Translations under genes and position numbers: made by a program | Shown here: in pieces, positions 25,801 through 34,075 of the stretch | How the letters are laid out: each line of letters starts with the position of its first letter | Numbering within the stretch: position 1 is the first letter of the stretch | The notes under the pieces: model-generated | What the model was told of the DNA's origin: nothing | Databases searched by the model: none | Seen by the model: only the letters and a program-made list of their open reading frames with translations | Assembly: GCA_021823625.1 (NCBI GenBank) | Contig: JAKANS010000053.1 | Location: 1 to 34,708 of the forward strand | Source: a bacterium | GTDB taxonomy: Bacteria > Verrucomicrobiota > Verrucomicrobiia > Limisphaerales > J093 | Reading direction: 5' to 3' | Length of the DNA: 34,708 nt

Positions 25801-25959
25801 GTGACCAGCTACAAACTCATCGCCCGCGGCACGGTCGAGGAGAAGATCCTCCAGTTGCAGAGCCGCAAGCGGGAGATCATCCAGGCCACGCTTGGCAGCG
25901 AAGAAGGCTTGGTGGCCGCGCTGAGCTGGGCGGACATCCAGGAACTGTTCGCGGATTGA
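22825..25959 (+). CDS. SNF2-family DEAD/DEAH helicase with SWIM zinc finger
   Basis: The 1044-residue protein is a bacterial SWI2/SNF2-type ATPase (RapA/HepA-like superfamily) that moves along double-stranded DNA. The N-terminus has a SWIM zinc finger, C68-x-C70...C80-x-H82. Long beta-rich regions with an SNF2_assoc-like part follow. The ATPase core has motif I [10 protein letters not shown] (near 613), motif II DEAQ (707-710), TGTPLEN, and the C-terminal helicase [20 protein letters not shown], then [20 protein letters not shown]. Start ATG 22825 is preferred to a TTG at 22786. Likely role: remodelling of protein-DNA or RNA polymerase complexes. A TVP38-like gene follows 54 bp later. Confidence 0.94.
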   Translation: [1044 protein letters not shown]

Positions 25960-26013
25960 CCGGCGGATTTCCGAGCAACGCTGCGCCTGCCAATCGCAGA
26001 CTCGAGACCCAAG

Positions 26014-26721
26014 ATGACCGCATCCGAACCCGCTCCAACCCGCTCCGGTTCGCGCTGGCGCTGGCTCGCCTACGTGGCGCTCCTGGCCGCCCTCCTGGCC
26101 ACGGCCCGGTACTTCCACGCACCAGACCGGCTTCGGCAGGCGCTGGATTGGATCGGCGGCCTCGGCGTCTGGGGACCGGTCATCTTCGCCGCGATCTATG
26201 TGTTGTCCGCGGTCTTGTTGGTGCCGGGCTCGGTGCTCGCGCTGGGCGCGGGCGCGGTGTTCGGTTTGGTCCGCGGCACCGTGATCGTCTCCGTCGCGTC
26301 CACGTTGGGGGCGACCTGCGCGTTTCTGGTGGGCCGTAACCTCGCGCGCGAGGCGGTGGCGCGGAAGATTGCCGCCTATCCGAAATTCGCCGCCATCGAG
26401 CGGGCGGTGGCGGCCGAGGGCTGGAAGATCGTGCTGCTGACGCGGCTTTCGCCCGTCTTTCCCTACACGCTCTTGAACTACGCCTTCGGTCTGACGCCGG
26501 TGAAGCTGCGCCACTATGTGCTCGCCTCGTGGATCGGCATGTTGCCCGGGACTGTGATGTATGTGTATGGCGGCACGCTGGCCCAGGTCGTGGCGGGCGA
26601 CCGTACGCGCAGTGCCGGCGGGTGGGCGCTTTACGCGGTGGGCCTGTTGGCCACCGTGGCGGTGACGGTATTCGTCACCCGCCTCGCGCGGCGGGCCTTG
26701 GCCATGAAGACCGCCAAATAA
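26014..26721 (+). CDS. TVP38/TMEM64-family (DedA-like) membrane protein
   Basis: The 235-residue protein has five to six membrane segments and the VTT/SNARE-associated core: GVWGPVIFAAIYVLSAVLLV, PGSVLALGAGAVFG, TLGATCAFLVGRNLAR, then the signature LLTRLSPVFPYTLLNYAFGL with the conserved Arg and Pro, and WIGMLPGTVMYVYGG. Such proteins are linked to lipid scrambling or transport across the inner membrane (DedA superfamily). It lies 54 bp after the SNF2 helicase and may be transcribed with it. Confidence 0.93.
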   Translation: MTASEPAPTRSGSRWRWLAYVALLAALLATARYFHAPDRLRQALDWIGGLGVWGPVIFAAIYVLSAVLLVPGSVLALGAGAVFGLVRGTVIVSVASTLGATCAFLVGRNLAREAVARKIAAYPKFAAIERAVAAEGWKIVLLTRLSPVFPYTLLNYAFGLTPVKLRHYVLASWIGMLPGTVMYVYGGTLAQVVAGDRTRSAGGWALYAVGLLATVAVTVFVTRLARRALAMKTAK

Positions 26722-26779
26722 GGCGGCTAGCTACGTTCGCGGACCAGGGCCGCTCTAACGTCTGTTCGGTCCACTCCAA

Positions 26780-26907
26780 ATCCGAAATCCGAAGACCGAA
26801 TGCCGAAAGAAATCCGAAGTTCGAAGTCCCGAATATACAGCTCCCCCCAGCGGAATAGCCACCCCGCGGATCAAACCATTCTCGGATCTCGGGCTTCGGA
26901 CTTCAGG
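26780..26907. repeat. CCGAA heptad repeats on both strands
   Basis: In 26780-26833 seven units of about seven bases follow each other: ATCCGAA, ATCCGAA, GACCGAA, TGCCGAA, (AGAA), ATCCGAA, GTTCGAA, GTCCCGAA. At about 26882-26907 the complementary strand carries similar units (GTCCGAA, GCCCGAG, ATCCGAG). Together they could fold as an imperfect inverted repeat. This fills most of the gene-free stretch 26722-27065. A similar repeat is, as I recall, widespread between genes in Verrucomicrobiota; its role is unknown. Confidence 0.75.
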
Positions 26908-27065
26908 GCTGTAGGCGCTGCTCTCCCTTCAATCGGCCGGTCTTTAGAGCAGCCCTGCTCGCGGACCGGGCGGCGGCGTTTAATGCTCGCGTGGCCTGCG
27001 TGCGCCCGCTAGCCTCCGGGCGATCCTTGGCGCGGCAGGGCTGTCACCGCGCCACGGTTTGACGC

Positions 27066-28793
27066 ATGAAGTACCGGTGGGAGCTCGCCCCCGCGCAACC
27101 GCTCCTGGCAAACCGCCTGGAGCGGGAGCTGGGCGTTTCCCCCCTGTTGGCGCAGTGCCTGGTCAACCGCGGACTGGACGACCCCGCGCCCGCCGCCAGC
27201 TTCCTGCGCCCGCGCCTGAAACACCTCGCCGACCCCGACCGCATCCCCAACCTGAGCCGCGCTGTCGAGCGCTTGTGGCGCGCGCACGACGCCGGCGAGC
27301 CGCTGGTAATTTTCGGCGATTACGACGCGGACGGCGTCACGGCCACGGCGTTGTTGCTTCAGGTGATGCGTCCGCTCGGCTGGACGGTCGATCCCTACCT
27401 GCCGCACCGGCTCGACGAAGGCTACGGCCTCACGCGCGACGCGGTGGCGAACTGTTTGCAGCGCTTCCCTGTCCGGCTGGTGCTGGCGGTGGACTGCGGC
27501 TCCACGGCCGTCGAAACCATCGCCTGGCTCAACGAGCAAGGCGTGGACGTGATCGTGCTGGACCATCACCAAGTCACCGATCCACCGCCTGCGGCGCTGG
27601 CGTTGGTGAATCCGCAGCTCGGCCCGGAAGGCCCGGATGGCTCGCGCGAACTTTGCTCCGCCGGCCTGGCCTTCAAACTCGCCCACGGCCTGGTGCGCCG
27701 CGGACGCGCGCAGAATCGGGAGGCGGCCGAGCGTTTCGATTTGAAGCCGCTGCTGGATCTGGTGGCGTTGGGCACCATCGCCGACCTCGTGCCGTTGACG
27801 GGCGAGAACCGGATGTTGGTGACCGCGGGACTGGAGCGTCTGAACGGGCGGGCGCGACCCGGCGTTCGCGCGTTGGCGGAGGTCGCCGCAGTCAAGGGCG
27901 ACATCCGGCCGTGGGAGGTCGGCTTTCAGCTCGCACCGCGCCTCAACGCCGCCGGCCGGCTCGAAGACGCCACCGAGGCGCTGGACCTCCTGATGGCCGA
28001 AGACGCCACCCGCGCCGAGGGCCTCGCTCATGCGCTCGACGCCCGCAACGCGGAACGCCAGAACCTCGAGCGCGGCATCGCCGACGAAGTCATCGGCGCG
28101 CTGCGGGCGCGGTTCAATCCGGCCCACGATTTCGCGATCGTGGAGGGCCAGCTTCTGTGGCACGTCGGCGTCGTGGGCATCGTGGCCTCGCGGGTCTTGC
28201 AGGAGTTTTACCGGCCGACGCTGATTCTCGGTGGCGACGGCCATGAATGGCGCGGCTCGGGACGCAGCATCGAAGGCTTCGACCTGGCTGCGGCGTTGCG
28301 CGAGTGCGACGACTTGCTCTTGCGGCACGGCGGTCACGCGATGGCCGCGGGGCTGACCGTACGGCCCGAGAACGTACCGGCCTTGCGCACGCGCCTGAAC
28401 GAACTCGCCCGCCGCACATTGCGCCCCGACCAACTGCGGCCCGCTTTGCGCCTCGATGCCATGGTGAACCTCGACGAACTCACGGAAGCCTCCCTCGCGG
28501 AACTGGACCGCCTCCAGCCCTTCGGCCAGGGCAACCCGGTCATTCAGGTCGTGGTCCCGGGTCTGAGTCACCGCCGACCGCCCCAGCGCGTCGGCCGCGG
28601 GCAACAGCACGCGAAGTTCTGGGTCGGCGACGGTGGCACCGCCGTGGAGGTGGTGTGGTGGGGGGGCAGCGACAAGCCCTGGCCTGAAGGCCGGTTCGAC
28701 CTCGCCGTCGTGCCGCAGATGAACGAGTTTCGTGGCCATCGACGGACCCAACTGCGGTTGCTGGACTGGCGTCCGGCCGCGGCCGTTTCCTGA
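27066..28793 (+). CDS. recJ: Single-stranded-DNA-specific exonuclease RecJ
   Basis: The 575-residue enzyme degrades single-stranded DNA 5' to 3' in recombination and repair. The DHH motifs are present: VIFGDYDADGVTATALL, AVDCGS, VLDHHQ and GTIADLVPLTGENR. The DHHA1 part has SGRSIEGFDLAAALRECDDL followed by HGGHAMAAGLTV, and an OB-like C-terminus follows (HRRPPQRVGRGQQHAKFWVG). The length is normal (about 560-580). ATG 27066 starts MKYRWEL, typical of the family. No clear ribosome site precedes it. Confidence 0.96.
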   Translation: MKYRWELAPAQPLLANRLERELGVSPLLAQCLVNRGLDDPAPAASFLRPRLKHLADPDRIPNLSRAVERLWRAHDAGEPLVIFGDYDADGVTATALLLQVMRPLGWTVDPYLPHRLDEGYGLTRDAVANCLQRFPVRLVLAVDCGSTAVETIAWLNEQGVDVIVLDHHQVTDPPPAALALVNPQLGPEGPDGSRELCSAGLAFKLAHGLVRRGRAQNREAAERFDLKPLLDLVALGTIADLVPLTGENRMLVTAGLERLNGRARPGVRALAEVAAVKGDIRPWEVGFQLAPRLNAAGRLEDATEALDLLMAEDATRAEGLAHALDARNAERQNLERGIADEVIGALRARFNPAHDFAIVEGQLLWHVGVVGIVASRVLQEFYRPTLILGGDGHEWRGSGRSIEGFDLAAALRECDDLLLRHGGHAMAAGLTVRPENVPALRTRLNELARRTLRPDQLRPALRLDAMVNLDELTEASLAELDRLQPFGQGNPVIQVVVPGLSHRRPPQRVGRGQQHAKFWVGDGGTAVEVVWWGGSDKPWPEGRFDLAVVPQMNEFRGHRRTQLRLLDWRPAAAVS

Positions 28794-28892
28794 GCTTGGC
28801 GCGGTGAATTGCCCCTCGCTCCATCCCCAATCCCTGGAGGAAGCGGCACGCGGCTCGTGCCTTGCGCGAACGCCTGATCGCTCGGCATTGCT

Positions 28893-28912
28893 GCAGCGGA
28901 GAAAGCCGCTGC
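28893..28912 (+). terminator. Possible hairpin terminator after recJ
   Basis: GCAGCGG-AGAAAG-CCGCTGC is a perfect 7-bp stem with a six-base loop, 100 bp after the recJ stop. There is no U-tract, so intrinsic termination is uncertain. Confidence 0.25.
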
Positions 28913-28923
28913 GCCACTCAGCG

Positions 28924-29030
28924 CCGGCGGCGGTGGTGTCCTGATTTCAAATGGGTGGCTGCGCCGCTGCGGCGGCACAGGGCGGTGCGGCAGCACCGCC
29001 ACCACCAAACTAGGACACTACCCCGGCGGC
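28924..29030. mobile_element. MITE-like element, 91 bp, with 8-bp target-site duplication
   Basis: The ends GGTGGTGTCCTGATTT (28932-28947) and, read on the opposite strand, GGTAGTGTCCTAGTTT (29022-29007) are 16-bp imperfect inverted repeats with 13 matches. CCGGCGGC flanks them directly on both sides (28924-28931 and 29023-29030), an exact 8-bp direct repeat as left by transposition. The inside has no gene but contains a perfect hairpin GGCGGTGC-GGCA-GCACCGCC (28981-29000). An 8-bp duplication fits IS256- or IS1595-type transposases. The element lies between recJ and the STAS gene. Confidence 0.7.
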
Positions 29031-29092
29031 TGATTTCTTGACGGAGCCAGCGCCCGTCGCCATGTTCTTGCCGCCCAAAGAGCGGACCGAAC

Positions 29093-29608
29093 ATGGCCTT
29101 ACTTCTGGCACGACTTTCGTTGGCGACTTCCGGCGACGCCGCGTGCTATCGCGTGGCCGGCAAGCCCTCATTGGATCTCTCGAATCTCCTGCGCGATTCC
29201 GCCGAGCGATTGCTGGCGACCGGCCATCACCATTTCGTGCTGGACCTGGCCGCCTGCCCTTCGGTGGACAGCACGTTCATCGGCGTGCTGTTGTTCATTT
29301 GGAAAGGCACCCACAAAGCCGTGCCGCCTGGCGGCGTCTGTCTCCTCCACGCCGGCGACCTTGTGCGTCATCAGTTGGATTCGCTGGGGGTGCTGGAACG
29401 CTTCGACCTCGCGACCGTGGACCAGTCGGGTGTGCATTTCCAGGAACTGGACGTGGCCACGGCCAGCAAGGCAGCCGTGACTTGGGTATGTCTCAACGCC
29501 CACCGCGAGCTCATCGAAGCCAACCCCGCGAACGCCGCGAAGTTCAAGGACGTGGTGGAATTCCTCGAAGAAGAAACGCGCCGGTCGGCCGGTCCGGCGG
29601 GCGTCTGA
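29093..29608 (+). CDS. STAS-domain protein (anti-sigma factor antagonist type)
   Basis: The 171-residue protein has a STAS domain over about residues 5-110: VAGKPSLDLSNLLRD, HHFVLDLAACPSVDSTFIGV with the Ser/Thr (SVDST) at the usual phosphorylation site, and LLFIWKGTHKA. The C-terminal ~60 residues (KAAVTWVCLNAHRELIEANP, then AKFKDVVEFLEEETR) form a helical extension not found in short SpoIIAA proteins. It probably acts in a partner-switching pathway with an anti-sigma kinase; no such partner is in the window. Start ATG 29093; the ribosome site is weak. Confidence 0.85.
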   Translation: MALLLARLSLATSGDAACYRVAGKPSLDLSNLLRDSAERLLATGHHHFVLDLAACPSVDSTFIGVLLFIWKGTHKAVPPGGVCLLHAGDLVRHQLDSLGVLERFDLATVDQSGVHFQELDVATASKAAVTWVCLNAHRELIEANPANAAKFKDVVEFLEEETRRSAGPAGV

Positions 29609-29786
29609 ACCGGTCGGCGGCGGGCGTGGGCCGGATGCGACGCCAACGCCACGCCAGTGAGCGGCGCCCAGTCCGGAAAGCGGTCCCCCCAGGCATTCCG
29701 CTGCTGCGCTACGTTTCGGCACCAAGCTCGCGGCCAAACTTTGCCCGCGCCGGTTGAACGCCGACACCCCCGGCCACGGCTCAGGC

Positions 29787-30524
29787 TCAGCGGATCGGTT
29801 GGTGCAGGACCACCCCGGCCCGCGCCTTGGCGCGGACGCGGAGGTTGAGGGCTTCCACGAACACCGAGAACGCCATCGCAAAGTAGATGTAGCCTTTGTT
29901 GATATGCTGGCCCAGGCCGTCGGCAACCAGCACCACGCCGATCAGGAGCAGAAAACTCAGCGCCAGCACCTTCAATGTCGGATGCCGGTCGATGAACCGG
30001 CTGATGTGGCCGGAGAAGAACAACATGAATCCCACGGCAATGACCACCGCCGCGATCATCACGCCCACCTGCCGCGCCATCCCCACGGCGGTGATGACCG
30101 AGTCGAGCGAGAAGACGACGTCGAGCAGCAGGATTTGCACGATCACTTTGGCGAACGTCGGCGGGATCCGGCGGCTGACGTGGCCGTCCTCGCCTTCCAG
30201 TTTCTCGTGAATCTCCTTCGTGGCTTTGGCGATCAAGAAGAGGCCGCCGGCCAGCAGGACCAAGTCGCGCCCGGTAAATGCGTGGCCGAACAGGCTGAAC
30301 AGCCCGGCCTGCAGGCTCATGATCCAGGTGAGGCTGAGCAGGAGCAGAATACGCGTGATCAACGCCAGGCTCAGGCCCAGCCGGCGGGCCTTCTCGCGCT
30401 GCGCCTCGGGCAGTTTGCCGGCGAGGATGGCGATAAACACCACGTTGTCGATGCCCAGGACGATCTCGAGCACGGTCAACGTGACCAGGGCGATCCAGAG
30501 TTCAGGCGAAAGCAGCCAGTCCAT
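29787..30524 (-). CDS. TerC-family integral membrane protein
   Basis: The 245-residue protein has the TerC/Alx pattern: LTVLEIVLGIDNVVFIAILA with the acidic D-N pair, TWIMSLQAGLFSLFG, LVLLAGGLFLIAKATKEIHE, LLLDVVFSLDSVITAVGM with the second conserved Asp, and KVLALSFLLLIGVVLVADGL. Seven membrane segments are predicted. Relatives export manganese or protect metalated exoenzymes. It starts 31 bp after the S9 peptidase stop, so the two are probably co-transcribed. No yybP-ykoY manganese riboswitch can lie in so short a gap. Confidence 0.93.
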   Translation of the reverse strand: MDWLLSPELWIALVTLTVLEIVLGIDNVVFIAILAGKLPEAQREKARRLGLSLALITRILLLLSLTWIMSLQAGLFSLFGHAFTGRDLVLLAGGLFLIAKATKEIHEKLEGEDGHVSRRIPPTFAKVIVQILLLDVVFSLDSVITAVGMARQVGVMIAAVVIAVGFMLFFSGHISRFIDRHPTLKVLALSFLLLIGVVLVADGLGQHINKGYIYFAMAFSVFVEALNLRVRAKARAGVVLHQPIR

Positions 30525-30555
30525 ACATTGAGTCGAAGCCGTCTCGCGGCGTGCG

Positions 30556-32766
30556 TCAATGCAGATTGGCTTTGAAGAAGCCCACCGCGCGTTGCCAAAG
30601 GCGCTCGGTCGCCTCGGCGTCGGGCACCAGGTGCGTGAAACCGACCAACGGCAGGATGTCGAACGGCTTGCCGGCGCGGAACAGCGCGTCGGCCAGCTTC
30701 AGCGTGTGGCGGAAGAAAACGTTGTCGTCCGCCGTGCCGTGCACGAGCAACAACGGCACGCGCAGATTCGGAGCGTCTTCGATCAAGGAGTTGCGCCGGT
30801 ACACCTCATCGTGCGCGTCCGCCGGCACGCCGAGGTAGCGTTCGGTGTAGTGCGTGTCGTAATCGTACCAATCCGTCACCGACGCGACCGCCACCGCCGC
30901 CTTGAACACGTCGGGTCGGCGCAGAACCGATTGCGCGGCCATGTACCCGCCGAACGACCAGCCGAACATGCCCACGCGGCCGAGGTCCATTTCGGGGAAC
31001 TGCCGGCCCAGCGCCCGCACGCCCGCCACCTGGTCCGCGAGCGGTACTTCGCCGAACTTCTGGTAGATCGCGCGTTCCCAGTCACGACCCCGCCCCGGCG
31101 TGCCGCGGCCGTCCACCGACACGACAATGAAGCCCTGGTCGGCGATCCATTGGTCGAGCAACTGGCCGCTCAATGCCGCGGTGACCATCAGTGCGTGCGG
31201 GCCGCCATAGACGTGCACCAGCACCGGGTATTTTTGACCGGCCGCGAAAGCGCGCGGCCGAATCAGCTTGGCGTGAAACCCAGGTCCGTCGCCGACCGTT
31301 GGCATTTCGACGTGGGGGATGAACGGCGGCGCTTCGGCCACCGACGGCAGTTCCGCGATCAACGAACCGTCGGCGCGGCGAACGACGGTTTTCGTCGGCT
31401 CGTCCAGCGAAGCGATCGTTTCGGCGTAAATCGCGTGGTTCTTGGCGAACGTGGCGCCATGCTGGCTCAGGCGACCCGCGGTCAGCGAAATCATGTCGCC
31501 GCCGGCCAGCGGCACGCGGTAAAGGTGCGACTGCCTGGGATCCTGGCTGGCGCGGTAATATACCTGCTTCGCCGCTTCGTCCACGGACACGAGGCTTTGA
31601 TAGCCTTCGCCCGGCGGCACCAAGACGCGCAGTAGTTGGCCGTCGGCGCTGCGAAGTTCGAGTTGCCAGGCACCGGCGTGCTCGCTGGTCCACAGAAAGC
31701 CGCTGCCGTCCTCGAGCCACCGCGGCACCTGTTGGTCCAGGTTCACCCAGGCCGGGTCGCGCTCAGTGAGCAAGACCTGGGTGGCGCCGGTCTTCGGGTT
31801 GGCGCACAGGACCGCCAGTTCGCGCTGGTCGCGCGTTTGCACCGTGAGCGTCAAACCGCCGTGCTCGGCCCAGTCCACGCGGGCGAGGTACGGATAGCGG
31901 GCAACGTCCCAGCTCACCCAACGCGTTTTGCCACCGCGGGCGGACACCACCCCCAGGCGCGCCTTCACGTTCGCCTTGCCCGGCCGGGGATAGTATTGCC
32001 CGTGCGCCGGCTGTCCGGGCTTGGACGGATCGGCGACAAACCATTGTTCCACCCCGCTGGCGTCCGCTTCTTCGTAGGCGATGAACTTCGCGTCCGGCGA
32101 CCACCACCAGCCGCTGAACCGGTCCATTTCCTCCTGCGCCACGAACTCGGCGAGGCCGTGTGTGACCACCTCGGTCCCGCCGGCCGTCACCGCGCGCTCG
32201 CGCCGTTTCGCGAGGTCATACACGCGCACGTCCTGGTCGAACACATAGCCAACGAAACGTCCGTCCGGCGAGAACTTCGGGTCCACGAGCGTGCCGTCGC
32301 CGGTCTTGAGTTCGATTGCGGCTCCCGCGGTGCGATCGTACAAGAACAACTTCCCGCCGAGGCTCAGCAACAGGCGCGTGCCGTCCTTGGAAATCTGGAA
32401 GTCGGTGAACCCGCTCACAGTGACGCGCATCCGCTCGCGCCGGGCCTTTTCGGCGGGCGAGAGCTGCTCCTCGCCCCCGCCAAGCAACTGGTCCGGCGTG
32501 ACCAGTTCGCGGGTTTGGCCGGTGGTGACAGCGAACTCGAACAACCCGAGCCGCGGCGTGCGGGGCTGGGCGCACAGGAACAACACCGCCTGGCCGTCGG
32601 GCGTGGGCTGCGCCTTGACCGGCCGGCCCAGCGACCAGCCGCGCGTCTCGGCGTAGTCACGCAGGAAATGGTCCGGCGCATCGCCGGCGATCAGACCGGT
32701 GGTTACGCCGAACAGCATCAGCATCGCGAGAGAGGCGCCGCGAGTGCCGCGAAGCAAAAATTGCAT
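30556..32766 (-). CDS. S9-family prolyl oligopeptidase (dipeptidyl-peptidase IV-like), secreted
   Basis: The 736-residue protein starts at ATG 32766, which opens a signal peptide (RGTRGASLAMLMLFGVTTGL). The N-terminal DPP-IV beta-propeller (about 50-490; GLAEFVAQEEMDRFSGWWWS, FIAYEEADASGVEQWF, with the glutamate pair that holds the substrate amino end) is followed by an alpha/beta hydrolase. Catalytic residues: Ser604 in FGWSFGGYM, Asp in LLVHGTADDNVF, His in VGFTHL near the C-terminus. It should remove dipeptides from peptides outside the cytoplasm. It is probably transcribed with the downstream TerC gene. Confidence 0.94.
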   Translation of the reverse strand: MQFLLRGTRGASLAMLMLFGVTTGLIAGDAPDHFLRDYAETRGWSLGRPVKAQPTPDGQAVLFLCAQPRTPRLGLFEFAVTTGQTRELVTPDQLLGGGEEQLSPAEKARRERMRVTVSGFTDFQISKDGTRLLLSLGGKLFLYDRTAGAAIELKTGDGTLVDPKFSPDGRFVGYVFDQDVRVYDLAKRRERAVTAGGTEVVTHGLAEFVAQEEMDRFSGWWWSPDAKFIAYEEADASGVEQWFVADPSKPGQPAHGQYYPRPGKANVKARLGVVSARGGKTRWVSWDVARYPYLARVDWAEHGGLTLTVQTRDQRELAVLCANPKTGATQVLLTERDPAWVNLDQQVPRWLEDGSGFLWTSEHAGAWQLELRSADGQLLRVLVPPGEGYQSLVSVDEAAKQVYYRASQDPRQSHLYRVPLAGGDMISLTAGRLSQHGATFAKNHAIYAETIASLDEPTKTVVRRADGSLIAELPSVAEAPPFIPHVEMPTVGDGPGFHAKLIRPRAFAAGQKYPVLVHVYGGPHALMVTAALSGQLLDQWIADQGFIVVSVDGRGTPGRGRDWERAIYQKFGEVPLADQVAGVRALGRQFPEMDLGRVGMFGWSFGGYMAAQSVLRRPDVFKAAVAVASVTDWYDYDTHYTERYLGVPADAHDEVYRRNSLIEDAPNLRVPLLLVHGTADDNVFFRHTLKLADALFRAGKPFDILPLVGFTHLVPDAEATERLWQRAVGFFKANLH

Positions 32767-32893
32767 GGGGCGAACTGTGTGTTCGAGCCCGGCGTCGGGC
32801 AAGCCGGACCTCCGAGTGAAGCGCCCGGCGGGCGTTCAGGCCGGTGGGGCGTGATGCGGAGAAACAAGCTGCGCCGGTGAGTGCAAATTGGGG

Positions 32894-33949
32894 TCAGCCC
32901 GCCGGCGGCAGTTTGACCCGCGCCAAGTAGATCGCGGTCCTGCCTTCGCGTGACGAGTAGTAGCTCACCCAAAGCGTGGCTTCGTACCAAGCCAGCCCCG
33001 CATAACTGGTATCTCCGCCCGAGGGTAATTTGAGAAGCTCGGTGAGCTGCCCGGTCGTGGGTTCGATCCAAACCAGCGACGTGCGCACCTGGCCATTGTA
33101 GAGTCGCACCGCCGCCACGAGCCGCCCGTCCGGCAACGCAAGCAAGTGCGGTCCACCAATCTTGGCGCCCACATCCTGCCAGGTCCATTCCGTGTACGGT
33201 GGCCGCGCGCGACCCAGCAAACCGTGCCCCGGATCGCCGTCGCGGCGGAGCAAACACAGGCCGGTGGCGTCCGACAAAAAGACCAGCGACGTTTCGTTCG
33301 GGCGCTCGCGATCAAAGAGATCCGGCACCAGCGCGGCGAAGTGTCGTCCGTCGCTGCTGCGATAAAGGCGGACGGAATGCTCGCCGAGTGTGTCGTAGCC
33401 GACGCCATAGCAGGTGTCGCCCTGCCACGTTACCCGCCACAGCCAGAAGTTCGTTTCACCGATCGTCACGGGCTCGCCCCAGTGCGCGGGCGTTGCCGCG
33501 AACCAGGCCAGGGTCTGGTGGGTGGTCTTGTCAGGTTGGCGTCGCACCGCGGTGGCAGTCAGCATGAGCTGGCCGCTCGGAGTCACCACCACCTTCGGGT
33601 CGCGCAAGTCGGCGCCCGCCAGCGTGAGCCGCGCCACGGAAGTCCAGTCACGGCCGTCCGGCGAAACCAGCACGCGCACCGCTCCGTCCGGCGAAACGTG
33701 GCCGCTGCCTTCGCGGAATACACACACGAATCGACCGCCGAAGCGCGTCAAGTCCGTGAAGGCGTTGTGCGGCGCGGCGTCCCAGAGCTTTCGCCCTTCA
33801 AGAATCGTGGCCGGACCTGCGCCCGCCAGTTCCGCGGCGTTGGCCGCCGCTCCCGTCACGATTACCGCCATCGCCAGCGCGCACCGGGCAGTTCGGACGC
33901 ACCTCAGCCGGCCGGGCCTGCGCAGGCGGGAAAAATTCGCAGGGTTCAT
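32894..33949 (-). CDS. Secreted sialidase-fold (BNR/Asp-box) protein
   Basis: The 351-residue protein starts at ATG 33949 (signal peptide ALAMAVIVTGAAANAAEL). It is a six-bladed propeller of the sialidase superfamily: RKLWDAAPHNAFTDLTRFGG, SPDGRDWTS (an Asp-box), DLRDPKVVVTPSGQ, YRSSDGRHF, a PNETSLVFL blade, GGPHLLALPDGRLVAA, SYAGLAWYEATLWVSYYSS. The arginine triad typical of true sialidases is not clearly complete, so it may bind or act on another glycan. It stands alone on the minus strand, 126 bp from tRNA-Asp. Confidence 0.8.
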   Translation of the reverse strand: MNPANFSRLRRPGRLRCVRTARCALAMAVIVTGAAANAAELAGAGPATILEGRKLWDAAPHNAFTDLTRFGGRFVCVFREGSGHVSPDGAVRVLVSPDGRDWTSVARLTLAGADLRDPKVVVTPSGQLMLTATAVRRQPDKTTHQTLAWFAATPAHWGEPVTIGETNFWLWRVTWQGDTCYGVGYDTLGEHSVRLYRSSDGRHFAALVPDLFDRERPNETSLVFLSDATGLCLLRRDGDPGHGLLGRARPPYTEWTWQDVGAKIGGPHLLALPDGRLVAAVRLYNGQVRTSLVWIEPTTGQLTELLKLPSGGDTSYAGLAWYEATLWVSYYSSREGRTAIYLARVKLPPAG

Positions 33950-34075
33950 GGCGGCACTCTCCTGCACGGTGACAGCCGCGCGCAAGCGTGCAGACGACCG
34001 TTGGCAGGCGGTGCTTGAGAGCGATGGGAAACCTCCGCCAACCGCACCCGAAAAGCGGGTGAGTGAGGAAAGGAC

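Noticed and set aside
30525-30555. Possible manganese riboswitch before the TerC gene
   Set aside because: Only 31 bp separate the peptidase stop and the TerC start; too short for yybP-ykoY.
31636-32880. Plus-strand open frame of 414 codons opposite the S9 peptidase
   Set aside because: Shadow of the peptidase propeller; no motifs.
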